Counted from the first letter of the stretch, positions 1-5,321 are shown. The stretch: 5,321 nt of DNA from Patulibacter sp. (GCA_031119595.1 JAVHXX010000331.1:1-5321), one strand, 5' to 3'. Notes: generated by a model not told the origin, from the letters alone. Numbers and translations: made by a program.

Positions 1-1
1 C

Positions 2-1567
2 GTCTTCGTCGGTGGCGGCCCCGGCGGCAACGGCATCGCGGGGGCGGCCGGCGGCAGCGGTGCGGATGGGCCGTCGACCGGTAGCGGCACCGGCGGGACC
101 GCCGGCAAGGGCGTCGCCGGTGGCCTCGGCGGCCACGGCGGCGTCGCACGGCTCATCGGCTTCTCCGAGCGCGAGGCGCGTAGCGCCGACGAGGTCCGAG
201 CCGCCGCCCTCCTGCCCAACCCCTGCTTCTCCTGTTCGGGCGGCGACGGCGGAGACGGTGCCAAGGGCGCTGACGGCACGGTCGGCGCGCCCGACGACTT
301 CTCGCCTTCGGAGGCCTCCACGACGTGGGCCAAGGCACGCCACAGCGCCGGTGGTGGCATCGGCCTGGACGGCTCGGGTGGCGGTGGCGGCGGCTCGGGC
401 CTGGCCGTCCACGACAGCTCCTGCAACAAGGACCTCTACGGCGGTGCGGGCGCCGGCGGTGGAGCCGGTGGTGCGGGCGGCTTCGGCGGCGGCCCCGGGT
501 TCCCCGGCGGCGGGTCGTTCGGCCTCTATCTGCAGGGTTCCTCGGCGGCGATCGACGGTGGCGCGATCACCGGCGGGCCGGCGGGTGCCGGCGGGGCCGG
601 GGGCGCCGGGGGCGCAGGCATCGCGGGCGCGGTCGGGGGCCCCGGGCAGCACGGCATGAAACTGAGCGGCTGCTCGGGCGCCGCGTACCAGGGCGGCGAC
701 GGCGGCAAGGGCGGCAACGGCGGCCAGGGTGGCGGCGGCGGTGGCGGCACCGGCGGCCCGAGCGTCGGCGTGTTCGCGACCGGCACCTCCTATGGCGCGA
801 GCACGGTCACGAGCGTCGGTGGTGCGCAGCTCGCCGGTGGCGCTGGCGGCGCCGGCGGTCCTACGGGGGCGGGCGGCAGCGCCGCCGTCGCGGCATCCCC
901 GAGCGGCCCGTCGGTGGGCATCCTCAGCCAGGTCGGCGCCGGCAGCGTCCTCAGCGACTTCGACGGTGACGGCATCGTCGATGGTGCCGACGCGTGCCCC
1001 GCGGTGCCGCGCGGCACCACCGACCTCAACGGCGACGGCTGCCCGGACCGCCCCGCGGCGCTCGCCGACCGCGACGGTGACGGCATCCCCGACGTCGTCG
1101 ACCCGTGTCCCGACTCGGTCGCGGCCACCTGCACCACCGCCGGCGGCCAGCAGGTCACGCAGTCGACCACGCCGCAGGTGCTCACCCCGGTGATCAAGGC
1201 GAAGTTCTCGGCCGCGAAGACGAAGACCACCGTGACTGCGCTGAGCGTCGGTGGTCTGCCGACCGGCGCCGCGGTGTCCCTGGCCTGTGCCGGGCCGAAG
1301 AAGGGCGGCTGCCCGTTCTCAGCGCGCAAGCTCACGGTGACGAAGGGCGCAGCGCAGGGCCTGAAGACGAAGACCGTGAAGCTCCACGGGAAGGCGTCGA
1401 AGAAGACGGTGCCGTTCTCGGTCCCCGTCGGCCTCACCCTCACCATCCAGATCACGGCGCCGGGGCGTGTCGGCAAGGTCGTCCAGTACCTGATGCGTGC
1501 GCGCAAGCAGCCGCAGCTCGTCACGACGTGCCTGCAGCCGGGTGCCGCTTCGGCGACGAGCTGCTGA
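2..1567 (+). CDS. Gly-rich repeat surface/secreted protein with thrombospondin type-3-like Ca-binding repeats (5' end missing)
   Basis: The frame is open from the left edge to a TGA at 1565-1567, giving 521 visible residues; the true start and any signal peptide lie outside the window. Residues 1-316 are Gly/Ala-rich. At least five short hydrophobic beta-like strands (near 48, 132, 172, 254 and 304, e.g. SFGLYLQGSS, SVGVFATGTS, SVGILSQVG) are separated by GGAGG-type spacers. This suggests a repetitive beta-helix or polyglycine-like rod. Residues 319-371 hold two thrombospondin type-3-like repeats (DFDGDGIVDGADACP and DRDGDGIPDVVDPCP, plus DLNGDGCPD between them), which bind calcium in known families. 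Residues 397-521 form a Lys-rich, Ser/Thr-rich beta domain with Cys429 and Cys437 (CPF), ending in Cys521. I know similar C-terminal domains from solirubrobacterial exported proteins. No LPXTG-like anchor or C-terminal membrane helix is seen, so attachment is unknown. PE_PGRS-type labels for such proteins reflect composition only. Coding is certain; function is structural by inference. Confidence 0.85.
   Translation, partial: VFVGGGPGGNGIAGAAGGSGADGPSTGSGTGGTAGKGVAGGLGGHGGVARLIGFSEREARSADEVRAAALLPNPCFSCSGGDGGDGAKGADGTVGAPDDFSPSEASTTWAKARHSAGGGIGLDGSGGGGGGSGLAVHDSSCNKDLYGGAGAGGGAGGAGGFGGGPGFPGGGSFGLYLQGSSAAIDGGAITGGPAGAGGAGGAGGAGIAGAVGGPGQHGMKLSGCSGAAYQGGDGGKGGNGGQGGGGGGGTGGPSVGVFATGTSYGASTVTSVGGAQLAGGAGGAGGPTGAGGSAAVAASPSGPSVGILSQVGAGSVLSDFDGDGIVDGADACPAVPRGTTDLNGDGCPDRPAALADRDGDGIPDVVDPCPDSVAATCTTAGGQQVTQSTTPQVLTPVIKAKFSAAKTKTTVTALSVGGLPTGAAVSLACAGPKKGGCPFSARKLTVTKGAAQGLKTKTVKLHGKASKKTVPFSVPVGLTLTIQITAPGRVGKVVQYLMRARKQPQLVTTCLQPGAASATSC
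691..757 (+). repeat. GGC/GGN low-complexity tract inside the Gly-rich gene
   Basis: This is the densest of several GGC-rich triplet tracts in the first gene. It encodes runs of Gly interrupted by Asp, Lys, Asn and Gln. Similar, less pure tracts lie near 360-395, 440-515 and 575-625. Such tracts are prone to slippage and to assembly or alignment errors, so the copy number here may vary between strains. Confidence 0.6.
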
Positions 1568-1605
1568 GTCACGCCGCGGGCGGCGATCCGCGACGAGGCC
1601 TCGAG

Positions 1606-1623
1606 GCGCCGGAGCGGCGGCGC
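1606..1623. terminator. Weak candidate terminator hairpin after the Gly-rich gene
   Basis: GCGCCG at 1606-1611 can pair with CGGCGC at 1618-1623 around a 6-base loop, about 40 bases after the stop codon. A 10-bp palindrome CGAGGCCTCG lies just upstream. There is no T tract, and such short GC stems occur by chance in this composition, so support is weak. Confidence 0.25.
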
Positions 1624-1680
1624 GACCGGTAGGTCGGATTACCGGAAATCCCAGCAACGACGGCGTTTCGCACGAGATTT

Positions 1681-1712
1681 TTGAGTCTCCCTCAATAGTG
1701 CTGCCGAGACTC
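1681..1712. promoter_or_regulatory. Two overlapping inverted repeats upstream of the lipase gene
   Basis: TTGAG (1681-1685) pairs with CTCAA (1691-1695) around a 5-base loop. GAGTCTC (1683-1689) pairs perfectly with GAGACTC (1706-1712) around 16 bases. The two share bases 1683-1685, so both hairpins cannot form together. They sit in the AT-richer part of the 216-base gap, 72-103 bases before the lipase ATG. They may be an operator dyad or a leader/attenuator structure; which of these, if either, cannot be decided here. A TANNNT-type -10 candidate (TACATT, 1734-1739) follows but has no clear -35. Confidence 0.35.
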
Positions 1713-1772
1713 GCGGGTACCACTGAGCGCTACTACATTCCGGATCGACTCGTGTGCGCCCGCGCACTCTCG

Positions 1773-1778
1773 AAAGGA
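1773..1778 (+). promoter_or_regulatory. Ribosome binding site deciding the lipase start
   Basis: AAAGGA lies 5 bases before the ATG at 1784. It favours this start over an in-frame GTG at 1754, which has no comparable site and would add ten residues (MRPRTLERIQ) in front of a normal signal peptide. Confidence 0.75.
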
Positions 1779-1783
1779 TCCAG

Positions 1784-3601
1784 ATGTCCCGTCTCGTCCC
1801 GCGGCTCGCGGGCCTCGCGCTCCCGGCGGTCGCCGCGCTGAGCTTCGCCTCCGCGGCCCAGGCCGCACCGCAGAACGGCCCCAGCGGCAATGCGTTCTAC
1901 ACGCCGCCGACCAACGTCCCGACGAGCGGCACGCCCGGCGAGCTGCTCCGGTACCGCGGCGTGGCGAAGAACCTCGGTTCCGGCACGCCGAACTCGTACG
2001 GCTACGACATCATGTACCGGTCGACCGACTCGAACGGCACGCCGAACGTCGTCACCGGCACGGTCTTCATCCCGAAGGCGGCCTACGCGGGCGGCGGCAC
2101 GCGTCCGACCGTCGGGTACGCCTTCGGCACCCAGGGCCTCGCACCGCAGTGCGCGCCGTCGAAGCAGATGGGCGCCGGCACCGAGTACGAGTCGCCGAAC
2201 ATCATCGCCGCGCTCCAGCGCGGGTACGCGGTGGTCGGGTCGGACTACGCCGGCTACACCGACGGCTCCCACCCGAGCTACATCGCCGGCGCGTCCGAGG
2301 GCCACGCCGTCCTCGATGCCCTCAAGGCCGCATCGCAGATCCCCAACGGCGGCCTGATCTCCGCCAGCAGCCCGACGGCCATCTGGGGCTACTCGCAGGG
2401 TGGCCAGGCGGCGTCGTTCGCGGCGCAGCAGGCGGCGAGCTACGCGCCGGGCATCAAGCTCGCGGGCGTCGCCACCGGCGGCATCCCCGGCGACCTCACC
2501 GCCACCGCGAAGTACCTCAACGGCAGCGCCGGCGCGTCGTTCCTGCTCCAGGCGGTCGTCGGCCTGTCGCAGGAGTACCCGACGCAGATCCCGTTCAACT
2601 CGCTCGCGAACGCGGCCGGTCAGGCCGCTCGCACCGACGCGCAGACGAACCTCTGCGTGTTCGGGGCGCTCAACAAGTACATCAACAAGAACATCTCGCA
2701 GTTCACCGCGAACAACCAGACCCTCGACCAGCTGCTCGCCATCCCGAGCGTCAAGTCGGCGATCGACGCGCAGAAGCTGGGAACCGTCGCGCCGAGCGTG
2801 CCGATCTTCCAGTACCACGGCGCCGCGGACGAGTTCATCCCGCTCCAGCAGGCCTACCAGCTGAAGAAGGACTGGTGCGCGAAGGGCGTGTCGGACCAGT
2901 TCACGCTGTACCCGTCGGAGCACCTCACGACGCTCTTCCAGGCCGCGCCCGCCGCGCTCACCTGGATCACGGACCGCTTCAACGGCAAGGCGCCGTCGAG
3001 CACCTGCAACACCGGCCTCGGTGACCCCGTCTCGACCGCCAACCCGGGCGGCGGCGACTTCATCGTGAGCCTCCCGGACTGGACCCTCAGCGGCACGGCC
3101 CACCTCGCGAAGCTCAACCAGAACCTCACGCTCCCCGCGGGCGCGACGTTCGACGGCTCCGCGAACCTCACGAGCAGGCTGCTCAGTGGCGCGATCGACA
3201 TCCCGTCGTTCACGACGACGATCGACATCGCCGGGATCAAGATCCTGACGTCGCTCACGCTCACGCCGACGGGCAACACCCAGGGCACCGTGACGCTCGA
3301 CGACAACGGTCAGCTGCACATCAAGGCCGAGGCGCCCGTGGTGATCCACATCAACTCGCTCACGGCCGGCCCGATCAAGCTCGGGACGAACTGCCGGACG
3401 CAGAGCACGGTGCACATCCCGCTGAGCTTCGACGGCCCCGTCTCGTCGCTCGGCACGGGCAGCCTCACGTTCAACACGGCCGCGACCATCCCGCCGCTCA
3501 CCGACTGCGGTGTGTACGGGCCGGTGCTCAGTGCCCTGATCGCCGGTGGTGGCAACGGCTTCTACCTCACGTTGACGCCTCCGGCGCCCAAGTCCTGGTA
3601 G
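1784..3601 (+). CDS. Secreted LIP-family (CAL-A-like) triacylglycerol lipase/esterase with extra C-terminal beta domain
   Basis: The protein has 605 residues. It begins with a Sec signal peptide, MSRLVPRLAG followed by a hydrophobic run, with probable cleavage after AQA at 25-27. The alpha/beta-hydrolase part, to about 410, has the LIP-family nucleophile motif GYSQGG with Ser204. The candidate acid is Asp349 in HGAADEF and the candidate base is His380 in YPSEHLTTL. Spacing matches secreted lipases of the CAL-A type, which hydrolyse acyl esters such as triglycerides. The stretch of about 90 residues before Asp349 probably contains the lid/cap. Cys123/Cys291 and Cys365/Cys408 are placed as expected for the two disulfides of this fold. 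Residues 426-600 form a Thr/Ser-rich, beta-predicted domain with Cys537 and Cys575, absent from minimal LIP lipases; it may bind substrate or the envelope. A strong hairpin follows, suggesting a monocistronic unit. Lipase family assignment is firm; substrate is unknown. Confidence 0.9.
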   Translation: MSRLVPRLAGLALPAVAALSFASAAQAAPQNGPSGNAFYTPPTNVPTSGTPGELLRYRGVAKNLGSGTPNSYGYDIMYRSTDSNGTPNVVTGTVFIPKAAYAGGGTRPTVGYAFGTQGLAPQCAPSKQMGAGTEYESPNIIAALQRGYAVVGSDYAGYTDGSHPSYIAGASEGHAVLDALKAASQIPNGGLISASSPTAIWGYSQGGQAASFAAQQAASYAPGIKLAGVATGGIPGDLTATAKYLNGSAGASFLLQAVVGLSQEYPTQIPFNSLANAAGQAARTDAQTNLCVFGALNKYINKNISQFTANNQTLDQLLAIPSVKSAIDAQKLGTVAPSVPIFQYHGAADEFIPLQQAYQLKKDWCAKGVSDQFTLYPSEHLTTLFQAAPAALTWITDRFNGKAPSSTCNTGLGDPVSTANPGGGDFIVSLPDWTLSGTAHLAKLNQNLTLPAGATFDGSANLTSRLLSGAIDIPSFTTTIDIAGIKILTSLTLTPTGNTQGTVTLDDNGQLHIKAEAPVVIHINSLTAGPIKLGTNCRTQSTVHIPLSFDGPVSSLGTGSLTFNTAATIPPLTDCGVYGPVLSALIAGGGNGFYLTLTPPAPKSW

Positions 3602-3626
3602 TCGCTCCGCGCTGAACCGACCATCT

Positions 3627-3653
3627 CGAGGGCCCGCCACGTGCGGGCCCTCG
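3627..3653 (+). terminator. Strong hairpin terminator after the lipase gene
   Basis: CGAGGGCCCGC at 3627-3637 pairs perfectly over 11 bp with GCGGGCCCTCG at 3643-3653 around the loop CACGT. It begins 26 bases after the TAG stop. There is no long T run, only GGTCGTTC, but such stems are usual for intrinsic terminators in very GC-rich actinobacteria. It separates the lipase from the carbonic anhydrase gene. Confidence 0.75.
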
Positions 3654-3704
3654 GTCGTTCCGGGCCCACACGAATTGGTGAACAGTGGTGGCGCGCCGCG
3701 AACG

Positions 3705-3742
3705 AAGTCGTAAAGTCGAGTAAGTCACCCGGCTTTACCGAC
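3705..3742 (+). promoter_or_regulatory. Leader dyad and AAGTC repeats before the carbonic anhydrase gene
   Basis: GTCGTAAAG (3707-3715) can pair with CTTTACCGAC (3733-3742) with one bulged base and a loop of 17. AAGTC also recurs at 3705, 3713 and 3722, roughly 8-9 bases apart. TAAAGT at 3711-3716 fits the TANNNT pattern of a -10 box, though no good -35 is visible. The block lies directly ahead of the ribosome binding site, so it is placed to act as a promoter/operator or a leader hairpin. Support is positional only. Confidence 0.3.
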
Positions 3743-3749
3743 AAAGGGA
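3743..3749 (+). promoter_or_regulatory. Ribosome binding site of the carbonic anhydrase gene
   Basis: AAAGGGA lies 6 bases before the ATG at 3756. An earlier ATG at 3749 overlaps this site and is in another frame, so 3756 is the right start. It also gives the N-terminus usual for the Rv1284-type enzymes. Confidence 0.75.
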
Positions 3750-3755
3750 TGAAGG

Positions 3756-4250
3756 ATGAGCACGACCGACGAGCTGCTGAAGAACAACGAGGCGTACGTC
3801 GCCGGGTTCGACAAGGGTGACCTGCCGCTGCCTCCCGGCAAGAAGATCGCGGTCGTGGCGTGCATGGACGCCCGCCTGAACGTCTACGGCGCGCTGGGTC
3901 TCAGCGAAGGTGACGCCCACGTGATCCGCAACGCCGGCGGCGTCGTCACCGACGACGAGATCCGCTCGCTCGCGATCTCCCAGCGCCTCCTCGGCACCGA
4001 GGAGATCATCCTCATCCACCACACCGACTGCGGCATGCTCACCTTCACCGACGACGCCTTCAAGCAGTCGATCCAGGAGGACACGGGCATCAAGCCCGAG
4101 TGGGCCGCCGAGGCCTTCCCGGACCTCGACGAGGACGTGAGGCAGTCGATCGCCCGCATCAAGGCGTCGCCGTTCATCCCGAAGAAGGACCAGGTGCGCG
4201 GCTTCGTCTACGACGTCCACACGGGCAAGCTGAACGAGGTCGCCGCCTGA
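3756..4250 (+). CDS. canA: Beta-class carbonic anhydrase (Rv1284/CanA type)
   Basis: This 164-residue cytoplasmic zinc enzyme interconverts CO2 and bicarbonate, supplying bicarbonate for carboxylases and aiding pH balance. The sequence shows the full beta-class site. Cys36, Asp38 and Arg40 lie in ACMDAR, and His89 and Cys92 lie in HHTDCGM. Cys36, His89 and Cys92 are the zinc ligands, and Asp38/Arg40 form the conserved catalytic dyad. HVIRNAGG (55-62) and RSLAISQRLLG (70-80) are typical of the short Rv1284-like subgroup, whose members have about 163 residues, so the gene is full length. The C-terminus RGFVYDVHTGKLNEV is also subgroup-typical. It stands alone: hairpins lie before its leader and after its stop, and the next gene converges on it. 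The symbol follows recognition of the mycobacterial Rv1284 pattern from memory. Beta-class identity is very secure. Confidence 0.95.
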   Translation: MSTTDELLKNNEAYVAGFDKGDLPLPPGKKIAVVACMDARLNVYGALGLSEGDAHVIRNAGGVVTDDEIRSLAISQRLLGTEEIILIHHTDCGMLTFTDDAFKQSIQEDTGIKPEWAAEAFPDLDEDVRQSIARIKASPFIPKKDQVRGFVYDVHTGKLNEVAA

Positions 4251-4261
4251 CGGCGAACGGC

Positions 4262-4305
4262 CGGGGATGAGCGTGCGGCCCGCCGCGGCCGGCCGCTCAT
4301 CCCCG
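4262..4305. terminator. Bidirectional terminator between convergent genes
   Basis: CGGGGATGAGCG (4262-4273) and CGCTCATCCCCG (4294-4305) form a perfect 12-bp stem. The 20-base interior adds a second 5-bp stem, CGGCC/GGCCG (4276-4280 with 4287-4291), after a 2x2 mismatch. The structure fills most of the 66-base gap between the carbonic anhydrase stop and the VOC gene stop. The near-symmetric stem could serve both strands. ACGGCCGG occurs on both sides, at 4257 and 4309. Confidence 0.8.
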
Positions 4306-4316
4306 CGTACGGCCGG

Positions 4317-4685
4317 TCAGTCGGCGTAGGGCGCGTACCGGCGGTGGAGCATGAGCTGGTTCCCGTCGGGGTCCTCGAAGAACGCCATGTGGCAGACCGA
4401 CGTGTCGAGGATGTCGCCGAAGAACTGCACTCCGGCGGCCTCGAGCTGCGCGCGCATTGCGGCGACGTCATCCGCGCGCAGCGGGATCGGGTTGCCCTTC
4501 TGCGGCACGAACGGCATGCCGTTCTTCTCCGGCTCCCAGATGCCGAAGCAGGTCGACCCCGCCCACTGCTCCCACTGCGCGTGGTCGTCGGGGCGGAGTC
4601 CGAGCACGTCCCGGTAGAACGCCCGCGAGCGTTCCGGGTCCTGCGTCGGGATGCCGATGAAATCCAGGTCTTCGATGTGAGCCAT
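4317..4685 (-). CDS. Small VOC-superfamily (glyoxalase/bleomycin-resistance fold) protein
   Basis: The 122-residue product has the two beta-alpha-beta-beta-beta modules of the vicinal oxygen chelate fold. Module one covers FIGIPTQDPERSRAFYRDVLGL (9-30, from which helix one is clear). Module two starts at about 66 with PLRADDVAAMRAQLEAAGV and ends with the signature HMAFFEDPDGNQLMLHRRY (99-117). The length fits a single-domain VOC protein. The usual metal ligands are changed: Phe9 replaces the first His, Pro66 the second, and Met112 the last Glu. It is therefore unlikely to be a classical glyoxalase I, and substrate and reaction are unknown. ATG at 4685 was chosen because MAHIEDLDFIGIP is the normal family N-terminus. 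In-frame starts further upstream (ATG at 4730, TTG at 4796) would add Arg/Gly-rich residues with no homology sense. No clear Shine-Dalgarno sequence precedes 4685. Confidence 0.85.
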   Translation of the reverse strand: MAHIEDLDFIGIPTQDPERSRAFYRDVLGLRPDDHAQWEQWAGSTCFGIWEPEKNGMPFVPQKGNPIPLRADDVAAMRAQLEAAGVQFFGDILDTSVCHMAFFEDPDGNQLMLHRRYAPYAD

Positions 4686-4713
4686 GCGGTCATGCTCGCG
4701 TGCGTTTAGGACA

Positions 4714-4723
4714 GGACCGGTCC
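4714..4723. promoter_or_regulatory. 10-bp palindrome in the leader of the VOC gene
   Basis: GGACCGGTCC is a perfect palindrome about 30 bases upstream of the VOC start codon, between the two divergent genes. AGGAC is also repeated just before it. It could be a repressor site, but a 10-bp GC-rich palindrome may be chance. Confidence 0.2.
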
Positions 4724-4808
4724 GTTGCATGCGCCGCGGCCCGATGGCCCCTTTGGCCCCGGCCGGGCGACCCGAATCCGCCCCGAACCTGAACAACCGG
4801 GCGCCAAC

Positions 4809-4824
4809 CGTTCAATTTCGAACG
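4809..4824. promoter_or_regulatory. Dyad CGTTC-N6-GAACG in the divergent intergenic region
   Basis: CGTTC (4809-4813) and GAACG (4820-4824) form a 16-bp dyad with an AT-rich centre. They sit among further GAAC copies at 4785, 4791 and 4824. The region lies between the divergent VOC and membrane-protein genes, a natural place for a shared operator or promoter. No convincing -35/-10 pair was found on either strand. Confidence 0.25.
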
Positions 4825-4838
4825 AACTCCGGCCGACT

Positions 4839-4844
4839 AGGAGG
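4839..4844 (+). promoter_or_regulatory. Perfect Shine-Dalgarno-like AGGAGG upstream of the membrane protein gene
   Basis: AGGAGG is the strongest ribosome-binding sequence in the window, yet it is awkwardly placed. It touches an in-frame GTG (4845) with no spacer and is 30 bases from the first in-frame ATG (4875). An in-frame CTG at 4848 would be 3 bases away. It bears directly on the start of the next gene. Confidence 0.4.
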
Positions 4845-4874
4845 GTGCTGGTCCAATCACGGCCAGGTCTCTTC

Positions 4875-5321
4875 ATGCGTTCCCATCGTCCTCATCCGGC
4901 CGAGCGTCCGCCGCTCGAGTTCTCCACCTGGATCGGCCGCCACCAGCTCATCAGCGTGGCGATGACGGCCACGATCACGCTCGTCGTCGGGTGGTCCGCA
5001 GCCGTCGGCCACAGCGGTGCCACGCTGCTCGCGTACGTCGCGCCACTGCTCGTCGCGGTCGCGCTCGCCACCCGACCCGCGCTCGGGGAGTCGGTGCGCT
5101 CCTGCGCGATGGTCGTCGGTCTCTTCACCGGCGCGGCGCTCGTCGCCGAACTCGCCCAGGGCTCCGTGATCGCGCCGATCGGGTACTTCCTCGCGCTCTG
5201 CCTGGCATCGCTCTACGAGCGGTACGCGCCGCTCGTCGTTGGCGTGCTCATGCTCTTCGTGCACGAGGCGCTCTTCGGCACCGTCATCCCCGACGGCACG
5301 CCGATCCACGGCCTCCCGCAC
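4875..5321 (+). CDS. N-terminal membrane sensor part of a probable signalling protein (3' end missing)
   Basis: 149 residues are visible and the frame runs off the right edge. After a charged N-terminus (about 24 residues, His/Arg/Pro-rich) come roughly five hydrophobic segments near 25-44, 49-66, 76-95, 98-114 and 118-138. The first is followed by few charges, and short Arg-containing loops sit at 67-75 and 115-117. The pattern GYFLALCLASLYERYAPLVV, then LFVHEALFGTVIP (residues 103-139), resembles the membrane sensor seen before GGDEF, histidine kinase or chemotaxis domains in many bacteria, where ALYxDWxP is followed by HHGxxG. Here one His is kept (His130) and the second is Glu131. The effector domain lies beyond the window. 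ATG at 4875 is used; GTG at 4845 would add ten residues and lies against AGGAGG. The gene is divergent from the VOC gene. That it is a membrane protein is safe; signalling is an inference. Confidence 0.7.
   Translation, partial: MRSHRPHPAERPPLEFSTWIGRHQLISVAMTATITLVVGWSAAVGHSGATLLAYVAPLLVAVALATRPALGESVRSCAMVVGLFTGAALVAELAQGSVIAPIGYFLALCLASLYERYAPLVVGVLMLFVHEALFGTVIPDGTPIHGLPH

Noticed and set aside
691..757. GGC repeat tract as a possible CRISPR or mobile repeat
   Set aside because: The repeats are in-frame codons of a Gly-rich protein, with no spacers and no flanking inverted repeats.
12..969. Overlapping + strand frames of 215 and 214 residues rich in Ala/Arg or Arg/Gly
   Set aside because: They are frame-shifted readings of GGC-rich codons. 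The frame ending at 1567 alone gives coherent repeats and leads into real domains.
790..1572. 260-residue open frame on the minus strand opposite the Gly-rich gene
   Set aside because: It is the antisense image of the TSP3 and C-terminal domains. It has no ribosome binding site or family motif.
1733..3640. 635-residue open frame on the minus strand opposite the lipase
   Set aside because: It is Arg/Glu/Val-rich with no recognisable domain, and mirrors the lipase codons, as expected when third positions are almost always G or C. The lipase on the + strand has clear family motifs and a ribosome binding site.
4686..4796. N-terminal extension of the VOC protein from the TTG at 4796 or the ATG at 4730
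   Set aside because: The extra residues are Gly/Arg/Pro-rich and are not part of the VOC fold. MAHIEDL at 4685 fits the family N-terminus.
4684..4965. 93-residue + strand frame in the divergent intergenic region
   Set aside because: It overlaps the VOC leader and the membrane protein N-terminus and is Arg/Ser/Pro-rich without motifs. The overlapping membrane protein frame is better supported.

Overview
This window comes from a high-GC bacterial chromosome, most likely an actinobacterium. The lean is to the Solirubrobacterales/Thermoleophilia. The first gene ends in a Cys-Pro-Phe-containing, Lys-rich beta domain of a kind I associate with secreted proteins of that group. The carbonic anhydrase is very close to the mycobacterial Rv1284 type, and codons are strongly GC-biased at third positions. 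This assignment is an inference from a few genes, not a firm identification. I see no mobile element, CRISPR array, tRNA or rRNA.

Layout. (1) Positions 2-1567, + strand: the 3' part of a long gene for a secreted or surface protein. It has a very Gly-rich repeat region, two thrombospondin type-3-like calcium-binding repeats and a basic C-terminal beta domain. (2) 1568-1783: intergenic, with a locally AT-richer stretch that carries two overlapping, mutually exclusive inverted repeats. (3) 1784-3601, +: a secreted LIP-family (CAL-A-like) lipase with a full catalytic triad and an extra C-terminal beta-rich domain of about 180 residues, followed by a strong hairpin at 3627-3653. (4) 3756-4250, +: a beta-class carbonic anhydrase with all zinc and catalytic residues. 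(5) 4262-4305: a 12-bp-stem hairpin between convergent genes, probably a bidirectional terminator. (6) 4317-4685, - strand: a small VOC-fold protein lacking three of the four usual metal ligands. (7) 4686-4874: a divergent regulatory region with small dyads and a strong Shine-Dalgarno-like sequence. (8) 4875 to the window end, +: the N-terminal multi-pass membrane part of a probable signalling protein.

The genes look like separate transcription units, since hairpins follow the lipase and the carbonic anhydrase and the gaps are 67-216 bases. The first two encode exported proteins that could act on or outside the envelope, but nothing in the sequence ties them into one pathway. I found no convincing previously undescribed system. 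The best second-look items are the modular Gly-rich surface protein, the accessory domain on the lipase, the altered metal site of the VOC protein, and the leader structures before the lipase and the carbonic anhydrase.
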